DNA of 63,188 bases, taken from assembly GCA_048061315.1 (NCBI GenBank), contig JBGMRJ010000003.1, forward strand, positions 1-63,188, read 5' to 3'. This stretch comes from CAYQUC01 sp048061315 (GTDB taxonomy: Bacteria > Pseudomonadota > Gammaproteobacteria > UBA6429 > Thiohalophilaceae). This document shows, one piece after another, positions 54,406 through 62,739 of the stretch. Each line of letters opens with the position of its first letter. The first letter of the stretch is position 1. Under the pieces are notes generated by a model. That model searched no databases and was not told the origin of the DNA. It saw only the letters and a list, made by a program, of their open reading frames with translations. Both the position numbers and the translations under genes were made by a program.

Positions 54406-55512
54406 CTAATCGTAAATATTTTTAAGCGAAATGGGTGGCGAATTTGATATTTCTGAACGTAATTGCGCTAAAGCACTTTGAATTTTGTCACTAAAAGCAC
54501 TCTCATCTGAATCATCAAGAACATAGTCGACACAACATGGGTTTGTAATATTGAGTAAATCTTGTATGCAATAACTCGATTTATCTCGCGTTAATTGCCA
54601 TATATTATTACGTTGCATAATAAACTCATGCTCTTCTAGTTTCTCCAGGACAGTAAGAATAACCTCATCAGAAATATGAGATTCATTATCCATAATCTCA
54701 TCCGAACTCACGCCATCTTGATTAGGCAAAAAGCCTATATCACCCAATAACTTGATTGCGATGCACAAATCTACCTGTTTATTGGATCTGGTTTTAGAAT
54801 TCAATTTTAAATAATCTGAACCAGCTGCAGTGACTTCGGCACCAATTAATATAACCAGCCATGAAACATACAACCAGATTAATGTAATTGGAATGATAGC
54901 AAGAGCACCGTAAATTAATTGATACGAAGAAAATGAAGCAATAAATAATGCAAAACCCCGTTTTGCAAGTTCAAATAACACGGCTGCTACTGCACCACCG
55001 ATAAAGGCGTGAAGAAATGGAACTTTTGTATTGGGAACAATCTTATAGAGCAAAACAAATGCCGAAGTCGTCGANNNNNNNNNNNNNNNNNNNNNNNNNN
55101 NNNNNNNNNNNNNNNNNNNNNNNNNNNNNNNNNNNNNNNNNNNNNNNNNNNNNNNNNNNNNNNNNNNNNNNNNNGCAACAACCATAATTCCAATAGTTGT
55201 CAGTCCTTGCGTTTTTGTAACAAACACTAATAGATACGATTTAATCTCTTTGCCAAATTCAGGTACGAAAATCTGAAATAAATATTCTTGTCCAATTGTT
55301 AAAAATTCTTGTGCTGCAGGTATTTGTTTAATTATTGTTACTGAAATAGCTAATAAGGGTACTAATGCTAGTAATGATGTAAAAGTTAAAGCTGCTGCAA
55401 CGTGCGGACATTGATCTGAAATAAAACGCTGAACGATAATACTTAGGTAGTTCAATATTTTTTTAAAAATAGTGACTAATTTAAGATTTTTAACTTGGCT
55501 TAATTTATTCAT
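54406..55512 (-). CDS. yihY: YihY/UPF0761 membrane protein, interrupted by an assembly gap
   Basis: A membrane protein of the YihY/virulence factor BrkB family (once called RNase BN, which it is not). FISDQCPHVAAALTFTSLLALVPLLA near residue 33-58 in part and SYQLIYGALAIIPITLIWLYVSW after the gap are conserved. A C-terminal soluble domain of about 125 residues follows, winged-helix-like with ISDEVILTVLEKLEEH. The 100-N gap lies in frame. Compared with E. coli YihY about 85 residues should lie there, so the real missing sequence is probably nearer 250 bases. Confidence 0.9.
   Translation of the reverse strand: MNKLSQVKNLKLVTIFKKILNYLSIIVQRFISDQCPHVAAALTFTSLLALVPLLAISVTIIKQIPAAQEFLTIGQEYLFQIFVPEFGKEIKSYLLVFVTKTQGLTTIGIMVVXXXXXXXXXXXXXXXXXXXXXXXXXXXXXXXXXXSTTSAFVLLYKIVPNTKVPFLHAFIGGAVAAVLFELAKRGFALFIASFSSYQLIYGALAIIPITLIWLYVSWLVILIGAEVTAAGSDYLKLNSKTRSNKQVDLCIAIKLLGDIGFLPNQDGVSSDEIMDNESHISDEVILTVLEKLEEHEFIMQRNNIWQLTRDKSSYCIQDLLNITNPCCVDYVLDDSDESAFSDKIQSALAQLRSEISNSPPISLKNIYD
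55075..55174. other. Assembly gap of 100 N
   Basis: Placeholder run of exactly 100 N inside yihY. The true gap is probably longer, judged from the family length. Confidence 0.99.
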
Positions 55513-55517
55513 TAAAT

Positions 55518-55544
55518 AAAAAAGGCTCCAACCGGAGCCTTTTT
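55518..55544 (-). terminator. Rho-independent terminator after the LysM lipoprotein gene
   Basis: GGCTCC AACC GGAGCC flanked by A-run and T-run (stem arms 55524-55529 and 55534-55539). It ends the minus-strand LysM gene and lies just before the yihY start, so yihY needs its own promoter or read-through. Confidence 0.85.
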
Positions 55545-55563
55545 GTTGAATCCTGTCTAGTGA

Positions 55564-56190
55564 TTATTGATCAAGGTATGCCGAATCTGACGCTTCAACT
55601 GTTCCTAATGACCAGCTGCCACGAGATTTTGCATGTGCAACGGCTTCACTAACGTCATCACTCGATACGTTTGAATCAATTGCAAATTGTTGACCCGGAT
55701 AAATTAAATCAGCATCTTTAATTTTACTGCGGTTGACTTTGTAAATTAGTGGCCATTGGTAAGGATTGCCATAGACATCGGATTTTGCAGAAATATCCCA
55801 CAAGTTATCTCCCTGCACAACACTGTATTCACCAACATCGCTTTGAGTAACCTGCGCTACTGGTGCAGCTCCTAACATATGCTCAAGACGTTTAAGTTCG
55901 GAAAACTTTTGTTTAACAGCATTTTCAGCTTGTCGACGAGCCTTATTAGCTAATTTAATTGCCTTTGCATCATCGCCACCTGCTAACGCTTTTTCTGCCT
56001 TTTTAATAATCTTACCGGTATCACGCCACTCGTAATTCTCATTAATTGCCCGTTTATTAGCGGCTTTTGCAGCAGCAATCGCATCTGCGGCACTTGAACC
56101 TTGTTCTTTATCTGGAGTACTGTCACAACCAGCAACAACGGTTACAAATAATGCCAAAATTAAATATTTAAATGTATTACGGATCACCAT
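55564..56190 (-). CDS. LysM-domain lipoprotein
   Basis: 208 residues. Signal peptide with lipobox VVAGC (C22), an Ala/Lys-rich helical region (about 32-100, with KAEKALAGGDDAKAIKLAN), and a peptidoglycan-binding LysM domain at 122-171 (YSVVQGDNLWDISAK). It is probably an envelope protein linking membrane and wall. Its helical motif resembles that of the DUF4398 lipoprotein just upstream on the same strand. Ended by a clear terminator. Confidence 0.88.
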   Translation of the reverse strand: MVIRNTFKYLILALFVTVVAGCDSTPDKEQGSSAADAIAAAKAANKRAINENYEWRDTGKIIKKAEKALAGGDDAKAIKLANKARRQAENAVKQKFSELKRLEHMLGAAPVAQVTQSDVGEYSVVQGDNLWDISAKSDVYGNPYQWPLIYKVNRSKIKDADLIYPGQQFAIDSNVSSDDVSEAVAHAKSRGSWSLGTVEASDSAYLDQ

Positions 56191-56328
56191 GATTTACTCC
56201 AGTTCTGTATTGTTATTATTTTGTTTGTTAGAAGTACATATTACCAATAGTTGTTTAAAAATATCACCCTATTTATTTAACTGTCAAGCAAGTTAATTAA
56301 TAATTCTCTAATATACTGCTAAATACTA

Positions 56329-56664
56329 TTACTTTTGTTTTTCTTTTGCACGATTCTGAGAAGACTTTCTAGCCAGTGTCGCCTCGTTTTTCGCGTCAAT
56401 TGCGAAATCTTTAGCCGAATAAAAATCACCATTCTCCAGGTAGGTGCGTGCTTCTTCAAGTAATCCCTGGGCTTTTAAATAGGATTCATTAGCATATTTC
56501 TCTGCCTGAGCTTCTTTTGCTGCATTTAACGCCTGTCTAGCATCACTCATTTCCTGTACAGGAGGATTTATTGCACAAGAATAAACAAACATTAACGAAC
56601 TTAATAGAATAATGGCAGTTAGTAATATTTTGCTTTGCTGCATCAGAAACAAGTAAATTTTCAT
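56329..56664 (-). CDS. DUF4398 lipoprotein
   Basis: 111 residues. Signal segment with lipobox VYSC (C30), then a helical DUF4398 domain: MSDARQALNAAKEAQAEKYA, YLKAQGLLEEARTYLENGD and AKDFAIDAKNEATLA. No ribosome site is strong at either of the two ATGs (56664, 56643). It lies 138 bases upstream of the LysM lipoprotein on the same strand and is divergent from the arsC-like gene. Confidence 0.82.
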   Translation of the reverse strand: MKIYLFLMQQSKILLTAIILLSSLMFVYSCAINPPVQEMSDARQALNAAKEAQAEKYANESYLKAQGLLEEARTYLENGDFYSAKDFAIDAKNEATLARKSSQNRAKEKQK

Positions 56665-56793
56665 ATAGTTATAGTGAGTATTGAAGCTTCCAAGCTAACA
56701 TCCGCATTAATTACTGTCAAGAATTGACCAAATTAACAGTAACCAAATTTCAATTAAACCGTCCTGTTAGCTTATGCATTTTTTATGATCGTG

Positions 56794-56799
56794 TATAAT
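56794..56799 (+). promoter_or_regulatory. -10 box upstream of the arsC-like gene
   Basis: Perfect TATAAT, 43 bases before the ATG, preceded by GTG. The -35 region (TTATGC, 16 bases upstream) is a poor match. Confidence 0.45.
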
Positions 56800-56842
56800 A
56801 TTTAGAATAGCAGAAATAACACAAAATGGGCTCCAAATTAAT

Positions 56843-57190
56843 ATGACTGTCACTATATACCATAACACTCGATGTTCTAAATCTCGGCAGACTTTACAAC
56901 TATTAAATGATCGTAATCTTAACCCAATTGAAGTCTATTACCTCGAAACACCTCCTGATTATGCAACCGTAAAAGAATTATTAACACTGCTAAACATGAC
57001 ACCCCGAGAGTTAATGCGGCGTAAGGAGTCAATCTATAGTGAACTCCAGTTAGACAACACTGATTTAGATGAAAAAGCTCTCATTATGGCCATGATTGAG
57101 AATCCAATTCTAATTGAACGTCCGATAGTTGTTACAAATGGTAAAGCCCGAATCGGTCGCCCACCTGAAAATATATTGGATATCTTATGA
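56843..57190 (+). CDS. arsC: ArsC/YfgD-family glutaredoxin-dependent reductase
   Basis: 115 residues, ArsC-family fold. C11 in NTRCSKSR is the catalytic cysteine, and R93 in ERPIVV aligns with the anion-binding Arg. Overall it is closest to E. coli YfgD, an arsenate-reductase relative whose true substrate is not settled. No arsenite pump or arsR is nearby, so arsenic resistance is not its evident job. Its last 4 bases overlap the wrbA start. Confidence 0.9.
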   Translation: MTVTIYHNTRCSKSRQTLQLLNDRNLNPIEVYYLETPPDYATVKELLTLLNMTPRELMRRKESIYSELQLDNTDLDEKALIMAMIENPILIERPIVVTNGKARIGRPPENILDIL

Positions 57191-57789
57191 GTAATAATGA
57201 AGTTCTTGTTTTATACAGTAGTAAAAATGGATCAACAGCGGCTATGGCCAAACTGATCGCCCGAGGTATCGAATCAGTAGATCAAATGAGCGCTCGAATC
57301 AGAACAGTACCACGAACCTCTACAACGTGTGAGTCTATTGAGGAAAATATCCCGGATAAGGGCGCACCGTATGCCAAACTGGATGATTTAAAAGAATGTT
57401 GTGGCCTGGCATTAGGAAGTCCTGCGTATTTTGGAAATATGTCATCAGAACTAAAATATTTTATCGATTCTACAACGCCATTATGGTTATCAGGATCTTT
57501 AATTGGTAAACCTGCTGCGGTATTCACATCATCATCAAGTCTCCATGGTGGTCAGGAAACTGCATTAGTTTCAATGATGTTGCCATTATTTCATCATGGG
57601 ATGATGCTATTAGGCATACCCTACAGTGAGGACAAATTAAGTTCTACTCTAACGGGTGGCACCCCTTATGGCGTAAGTCATTTTAGCGGAATAGAAAGTA
57701 ATATTGAAATTTCTGAGGATGAAAAGATATTATGCATAGCATTAGGTAAACGTCTGGCAACTACTGCAAAAATTTATAACAATAAATAA
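57187..57789 (+). CDS. wrbA: NAD(P)H:quinone oxidoreductase WrbA
   Basis: 200-residue flavodoxin-fold protein that binds FMN and reduces quinones by two electrons. LYSSKNGSTAAMAK is the phosphate-binding loop, GSPAYFGNMSSELKYFID the WrbA signature. It overlaps arsC by 4 bases and is followed 9 bases later by DUF2069, a conserved gammaproteobacterial trio upstream of hda. Confidence 0.95.
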   Translation: MSNNEVLVLYSSKNGSTAAMAKLIARGIESVDQMSARIRTVPRTSTTCESIEENIPDKGAPYAKLDDLKECCGLALGSPAYFGNMSSELKYFIDSTTPLWLSGSLIGKPAAVFTSSSSLHGGQETALVSMMLPLFHHGMMLLGIPYSEDKLSSTLTGGTPYGVSHFSGIESNIEISEDEKILCIALGKRLATTAKIYNNK

Positions 57790-57798
57790 ATATATATT

Positions 57799-58161
57799 AT
57801 GTCATTAAATACTGTTTTTTTTCGCAAACTCACTTTAATTAGTTACATTGGTCTTGTTTTACTATTTTTATACTGGATACTAATTTTCATTGAAGACTCA
57901 CCCACTTCAACGCCAATGTTACTCACTATAGCAATCGGGCCATTATTATTCCCGTTACCCGGTTTATTGCGAGCCAAACCCTACACACACGCCTGGTGCA
58001 GTTTTCTTGCCTTAGGCTATTTTATCCATGCGGTAGTTGAAGCCTATGCAAATGATCAAACACGCCACCTGGCACTTATCGAAACGGGATTAAGCGTTGG
58101 GCTTTTTATTGGTTGTATTTATTTTGTTAAAATGAATGCTCGTGAAAAGAAAACTAACTAA
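57799..58161 (+). CDS. DUF2069 membrane protein
   Basis: 120 residues with four membrane helices, typical length for DUF2069. PLPGLLRAKPYTHAW between the second and third helix is the family motif. Function unknown. Last of the arsC, wrbA, DUF2069 group; its stop overlaps the convergent hda stop by 4 bases. Confidence 0.9.
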   Translation: MSLNTVFFRKLTLISYIGLVLLFLYWILIFIEDSPTSTPMLLTIAIGPLLFPLPGLLRAKPYTHAWCSFLALGYFIHAVVEAYANDQTRHLALIETGLSVGLFIGCIYFVKMNAREKKTN

Positions 58162-58847
58162 TCATTTGCCAAAATTGTACGAACAAAAGGAATTGTCAGT
58201 TTACGTTTTGCGACCAATGCTGCTTTATCAAGTATTTCCAGCATATCAAATAAACTACTGACATCCCGGGTGTATCGACTTAATAGATATTCACAAACTT
58301 CATCACTTAACTCCAACCCTCGAGCCGTAGCGTGTTGCTGTAGAGCCAAACATTTATTAGCATCGGTTAATGATTTAATTTGGTAAACCGGCCCCCAGGA
58401 GAATCGTGACCGTAAATCTGCCAGATTAATTGCCAGTGATTTTAATGACAAAGCACTACTAACAACTATTTTACCTTTTTTGTCACGAAGACGATTATAT
58501 AAATGAAATAATTCAGTCTCCCATTCAGTCATTCCGGCGATTACCTGAATATCATCAATACAAACCAAACTCATATTTTCAAGTCCGTTAAAAATTTGTG
58601 GTGATAATTCTTCATAACGGGCTAGCGGTATGTAAGTAGCCGATTTTAAACTGCTTGAATATTCATGACACAATGAGTGAAGTAAATGCGTTTTACCCGA
58701 ACCGGATGGTCCATAAAAAAAAATACACAATTGCGTTTTATCTTGCAGATCATTAATTAACGTTTGATTATTTTCAATTATAAAATTTTCAAATCGGGCA
58801 ACATCCCGAAGATCAAAATTTAATAGTAATTGTGCATCATTATCCAT
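58158..58847 (-). CDS. hda: DnaA inactivator Hda
   Basis: AAA+ protein of 229 residues that, with the DNA-loaded sliding clamp, stimulates DnaA-ATP hydrolysis after initiation. QLLLNF at 6-11 is the clamp-binding motif, Walker A GPSGSGKT lies at 46-53, and LVCIDDIQ is Walker B. The C-terminal sensor region with DVSSLFDMLEILDKAAL is present, and there is no DnaA DNA-binding domain. It follows the CDP-alcohol transferase by 10 bases. Confidence 0.94.
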   Translation of the reverse strand: MDNDAQLLLNFDLRDVARFENFIIENNQTLINDLQDKTQLCIFFYGPSGSGKTHLLHSLCHEYSSSLKSATYIPLARYEELSPQIFNGLENMSLVCIDDIQVIAGMTEWETELFHLYNRLRDKKGKIVVSSALSLKSLAINLADLRSRFSWGPVYQIKSLTDANKCLALQQHATARGLELSDEVCEYLLSRYTRDVSSLFDMLEILDKAALVAKRKLTIPFVRTILAND

Positions 58848-58857
58848 AATTTATTTT

Positions 58858-59448
58858 TTAACTTTGATGATTTTTAAACGAGCGTTTGCTCCAGATAATA
58901 ATATAATCAATTCCACTCGCCATTGTTGTTATAAAAACAACAATAAACATAGCATTAAGCCCCTCTGCCGGTAATTCAACTACAACTAAAGAAAACAGCA
59001 CAATGCAAATTAATAGTATCTGTGCCGTGGTGTTAATCTTACTGATAAACGTTGGAGTAATGGTAATTTTTTGTACATTATAGTGATACGCAATAGCACC
59101 CAGCACTATAATTAAGTCACGTATTATAACCACCAGAACTAAAAATAGCGGAAGATGAGCAAGCCAACCCAAAACCAGATAACAACTGATCATTAGTAAC
59201 TTATCAGCGAGGGGATCGAGGATTTCACCCATTCGGGATACCCAATTAAAACGCTTTGCAAGATAACCATCAAGCGCATCGGATAATCCGGCAATAATAA
59301 ACAACCCCAACGCCCACTCAAAATCACCCTCAAGCATCAGAATTACTACCGGGATCACCAGTATCATACGAATAATACTAATTAAATTTGGTATATTACT
59401 TAAATTCAATTTTTCGGATTCAAATTTATCGTAACAGACAAGCTGCAC
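58858..59448 (-). CDS. CDP-alcohol phosphatidyltransferase (PgsA-like)
   Basis: 196-residue membrane enzyme with about five helices. The family motif is present as DGYLAK ... G ... D ... D (about 56-80); AR is AK, a change I believe usual for this gammaproteobacterial subgroup. It may act as phosphatidylglycerophosphate synthase or make another phospholipid. LSNIPNLISIIRM is typical of the N-terminus. The first 13 residues (MQLVCYDKFESEK) may be extra, but no better start is clear. It follows DUF2066 and precedes hda. Confidence 0.88.
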   Translation of the reverse strand: MQLVCYDKFESEKLNLSNIPNLISIIRMILVIPVVILMLEGDFEWALGLFIIAGLSDALDGYLAKRFNWVSRMGEILDPLADKLLMISCYLVLGWLAHLPLFLVLVVIIRDLIIVLGAIAYHYNVQKITITPTFISKINTTAQILLICIVLFSLVVVELPAEGLNAMFIVVFITTMASGIDYIIIWSKRSFKNHQS

Positions 59449-59476
59449 ATTACTTTAACTATAGAGTTATTTTTAA

Positions 59477-60661
59477 TTATTTCAATAATCGGTATTTAAG
59501 ATCATAATTAACTGTTACATCAGTACTTTCATTACCACTATCCTGATCCTGATCTTGTTCAGGTACCGAGTCATCAATAGCAACGTTTGGTATATTCTCA
59601 TCGTCTTTAACAAACAACCTACCTAGTGAAATTGATTGTGCTACGCCAATTCTACCGCCCCGAGTTGTTAAATTAAATATCACATTATCTTTATTTAAAA
59701 CATACGGTTGTATTTGCACAACTGATGATATCGATGATAAATATTGCACCACGCGGGTATAATCCGCTAAATTCTCAACATTCATTACTTTCAACAACAC
59801 CTGATTATTATCCTGATTAGAATTAACCTGAGTAAACCGTACCGATAAATTATCAGTTACCTGATCAATTCCGGGGGTTAATGCTGCTACAATTTCATTA
59901 TCCTGAAACTCCCATACCTGTCTCTGGCCATTAAGGTATAAGGTCCATCGGGTATTCCACAGTCCACTAAAACTCTGAAAAGCACGTCCAACAACAACCG
60001 CTTCGGTGTGATACCGTTCTGAGGCTTCCAAAATTGTGCCATCAAAACCAGCCCAGACATCACTTGTTTTTATATTAACGCGGTCAGTTAAATCCATTAA
60101 TGGAAATCGAATAGGTAAACCTCGAATTTTTGAATGATTTAATATGGTTTCAGAAATAATATTACTACGATCATTAGATACAAATTCTCTTCGTCCATTT
60201 TCATCAACTACAAACCAGATTAGAGCTGACGGACGGGTTTGTCCCCAAACCGGTAAATTTCGTTGCCTCAGCATTTTATTAATCGCTTTTTTATTAAATC
60301 GAATCCACAATATCTTACCCGGCTGCTTGATTTTTTCCTGCCCTTTAACACGATTTTTTTTAATAGTTTTTTTAGGCATTTTAAAATAACGGAATTGCTG
60401 CACAAATTGTGGTGCAACCCGGTAAACATCGTCTAATTCCAATAGTTCAGCAACGGCACTACGACCTGTGACCTTCACTAGAACTTTAGCCAATCCTGAT
60501 TTAATCGCTTCTTTACGTTCTTTGCGATCCTGACTAAACACGGGTATATCAATATCATAAAGTTTTTTAACGATTTCGGCAGAAACCGGCCAGGAAGAAA
60601 ATACGAAAATCCCGGTAATAATAAATTGTAATGAGATCTTTTTAATTGTTGCGAATGTCAT
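59477..60661 (-). CDS. DUF2066 periplasmic protein
   Basis: 394 residues with signal peptide (about 1-28, ending PVSAE). The N-terminal ERKEAIKSGLAKVLVKVTGRS and the LPVWGQTRPSALIWFVVDE segment are DUF2066 features. The C-terminus is acidic and Gln/Asp-rich. Function unknown. The position upstream of a CDP-alcohol transferase gene and hda, divergent from purM, is the conserved gammaproteobacterial order. Confidence 0.9.
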   Translation of the reverse strand: MTFATIKKISLQFIITGIFVFSSWPVSAEIVKKLYDIDIPVFSQDRKERKEAIKSGLAKVLVKVTGRSAVAELLELDDVYRVAPQFVQQFRYFKMPKKTIKKNRVKGQEKIKQPGKILWIRFNKKAINKMLRQRNLPVWGQTRPSALIWFVVDENGRREFVSNDRSNIISETILNHSKIRGLPIRFPLMDLTDRVNIKTSDVWAGFDGTILEASERYHTEAVVVGRAFQSFSGLWNTRWTLYLNGQRQVWEFQDNEIVAALTPGIDQVTDNLSVRFTQVNSNQDNNQVLLKVMNVENLADYTRVVQYLSSISSVVQIQPYVLNKDNVIFNLTTRGGRIGVAQSISLGRLFVKDDENIPNVAIDDSVPEQDQDQDSGNESTDVTVNYDLKYRLLK

Positions 60662-60799
60662 ACTTGTCCTTAATTTCAGAATACAGCCATGCTAACAGAA
60701 AACCTTGTAAAAAAAGACCTCTCACGGACGGAAGGTTAAATATCTGCAATTTTGTTGTCAAAAGAGTATTTTAAATTATTCATTTAGTGAGACTAACGG

Positions 60800-60813
60800 T
60801 ATAATAGTATAAT
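60800..60813 (+). promoter_or_regulatory. Two candidate -10 boxes upstream of purM
   Basis: TATAAT at 60800-60805 and again at 60808-60813, with no good -35 match for either. A start near 60820 would place the inverted repeat at 60845-60863 in the leader. Confidence 0.4.
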
Positions 60814-60844
60814 AATAGTTTCTTAAGCATTATGCACAATGCTG

Positions 60845-60863
60845 TTTCACGAAATACGTGAAA
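60845..60863. repeat. Inverted repeat in the purM leader
   Basis: TTTCACG AAATA CGTGAAA, perfect 7-bp arms, lying 22 bases before the chosen purM start. It does not look like a PurR box. It may be an operator or an RNA hairpin. Confidence 0.6.
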
Positions 60864-60884
60864 CCCATCGCATCAGGAGAAAAT

Positions 60885-61949
60885 GTGTCTCAAGGTAAAT
60901 CATCTACAAACAGTTCAGACAATAGTAGCCTCAGCTATCAGGATGCCGGTGTTGATATTGATGCGGGTAATGAATTAATTGAACAAATCAAACCACACGT
61001 TGCAAGAACGAAACGACCCGGCGTATTATCGGGTTTAGGCGGTTTCGGTGCTATGTTTGAGTTACCCTCAAATTACAAAGAACCGGTATTAGTCTCGGGC
61101 ACAGACGGTGTCGGGACAAAGCTAAAACTGGCCATAGAAAGTGGTGTGCATGATACCATTGGAATCGATTTAGTCGCTATGTGTGCAAATGATTTAATCG
61201 TTCAAGGAGCAGAACCGTTATTTTTTCTCGATTATTATGCCACAGGTAAGTTATCACTCAATATTGCCAGCAGCGTCATTAAAGGAATTGCTGATGGTTG
61301 TGTTCAGGCCGGTGCAGCACTCATCGGTGGTGAAACGGCTGAAATGCCCGGTATGTATCAAGGTAATGATTACGATCTTGCAGGCTTCTGCGTCGGTGTT
61401 GTTGAAAAAAGTAATATCATTGATGGCAGTAAAGTTAAAGCGGGTGATACCATTATCGGATTATCATCGAATGGCCCCCACTCCAATGGCTACTCTTTAA
61501 TTCGAAAAGTTTTGGAAGTCAGTAAATCATCGCTTAACGATGATTTAAATGGTAATCCGTTAAGCTTCCATACCATGTTGCCGACTAAAATCTATGTTAA
61601 ATCATTATTAGATTTGTTTACCCGAGTTGATGTTCATGCAATTGCACACATCACCGGTGGTGGCTTACTTGAAAATATTCCTCGCGTTATGCCCGATAAC
61701 ACCGAGGCTAAAATAGATGAAACAAGCTGGACCAAGCCCGTTATATTCGACTGGCTACAGGAAAAAGGCAATATCGCTTCAAATGAAATGCACCGAACAT
61801 TCAATTGCGGTATTGGTATGATAGTGGTTATTGATTCCAGTGATGTTGACACCACCTTAAAATCATTGCGTGATGCAGGTGAAACAGTTCAAGTCATTGG
61901 TAAAATTGAGCAAAGTAGTAATCAAGCTCCTATGGTAATCATTAATTAA
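60885..61949 (+). CDS. purM: Phosphoribosylformylglycinamidine cyclo-ligase
   Basis: AIR synthetase, fifth step of purine synthesis, ATP-dependent ring closure of FGAM. About 354 residues. SYQDAGVDIDAG, GTDGVGTKLKLA and GLSSNGPHSNGYSLIRK are the family motifs. I chose the GTG at 60885 because CAGGAG lies 6 bases upstream; a frame extension to another GTG at 60858 lacks a site and would overlap the inverted repeat. The stop overlaps the purN start by 1 base (TAATG). Confidence 0.96.
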   Translation: MSQGKSSTNSSDNSSLSYQDAGVDIDAGNELIEQIKPHVARTKRPGVLSGLGGFGAMFELPSNYKEPVLVSGTDGVGTKLKLAIESGVHDTIGIDLVAMCANDLIVQGAEPLFFLDYYATGKLSLNIASSVIKGIADGCVQAGAALIGGETAEMPGMYQGNDYDLAGFCVGVVEKSNIIDGSKVKAGDTIIGLSSNGPHSNGYSLIRKVLEVSKSSLNDDLNGNPLSFHTMLPTKIYVKSLLDLFTRVDVHAIAHITGGGLLENIPRVMPDNTEAKIDETSWTKPVIFDWLQEKGNIASNEMHRTFNCGIGMIVVIDSSDVDTTLKSLRDAGETVQVIGKIEQSSNQAPMVIIN

Positions 61950-62593
61950 TGTCGTTTGATTTAGCGGTTCTGATTTCAGGTAATGGCTCAAACCTGCAAG
62001 CAATTATTGACGCAATCGATCGTAATGAAATTGATGCTGTCATTAAAGTTGTTATCAGCGATCGTTTAGATGCGAAAGGATTGGAGCGAGCACAAAAAGC
62101 CAATATTACCACCAATTTTATTGAGCCTGCAAAATACCAATCGCGTGAGCAATTTGATGATGCCATTTCTACAATTTTGATCAAGCATGACATATCACTC
62201 ACGATATTAGCGGGATTCATGCGAATACTAAGTGATACGTTTGTTATCCAACATATTGGAAAACTAATCAACATACATCCTTCGCTATTACCAAAATACA
62301 AAGGCTTAAATACACATCAGCGTGTAATCGATGCCGGTGAATCAGAGCATGGCGCCAGTGTTCATTTTGTCACCCCGAAACTTGATGATGGACCGATAAT
62401 ATTACAATCCGGCATACCAATATTGGCGTCCGATGATAGTGACTCTTTGAAACAAAAAATCCATAAAATTGAGCACATAATTTATCCTAAAGCCATTGAC
62501 TGGATTAGCAAAGGTAGAATAGATTTAAAAAATCAACTCGTTTATTTGGACGGAGTTAAAATGAGTGCACAAAAACGGTATTATAAAATATAA
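61949..62593 (+). CDS. purN: Phosphoribosylglycinamide formyltransferase
   Basis: GAR transformylase using 10-formyl-tetrahydrofolate, third step of purine synthesis. 214 residues. ISGNGSNLQAI binds phosphate, and the catalytic trio N108, H110 and D146 (INIHPSLLP and KLDDGP) is intact. Translationally coupled to purM by the 1-base overlap. Followed by a DUF3108 gene. Confidence 0.97.
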   Translation: MSFDLAVLISGNGSNLQAIIDAIDRNEIDAVIKVVISDRLDAKGLERAQKANITTNFIEPAKYQSREQFDDAISTILIKHDISLTILAGFMRILSDTFVIQHIGKLINIHPSLLPKYKGLNTHQRVIDAGESEHGASVHFVTPKLDDGPIILQSGIPILASDDSDSLKQKIHKIEHIIYPKAIDWISKGRIDLKNQLVYLDGVKMSAQKRYYKI

Positions 62594-62739
62594 TTTAAAC
62601 TCAATAACTGTTCGACACAACTATTCACTATACTCAGAACTTGTGCTTTAAAATCTAGCAGTTACCTTCACTACCCTTTTAATGGAACTAAATGCCTTTA
62701 TTAATTTCTAACCACTATTAACTTTCGGATATTTACAAA

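Noticed and set aside
56843..57190. Arsenic resistance operon
   Set aside because: The gene is closer to YfgD than to plasmid ArsC, and no arsR, arsB or acr3 is beside it.
58858..59448. Inactive CDP-alcohol transferase because AR is AK in the motif
   Set aside because: All Asp and Gly residues are kept, the change is conservative and I believe common in this subgroup.
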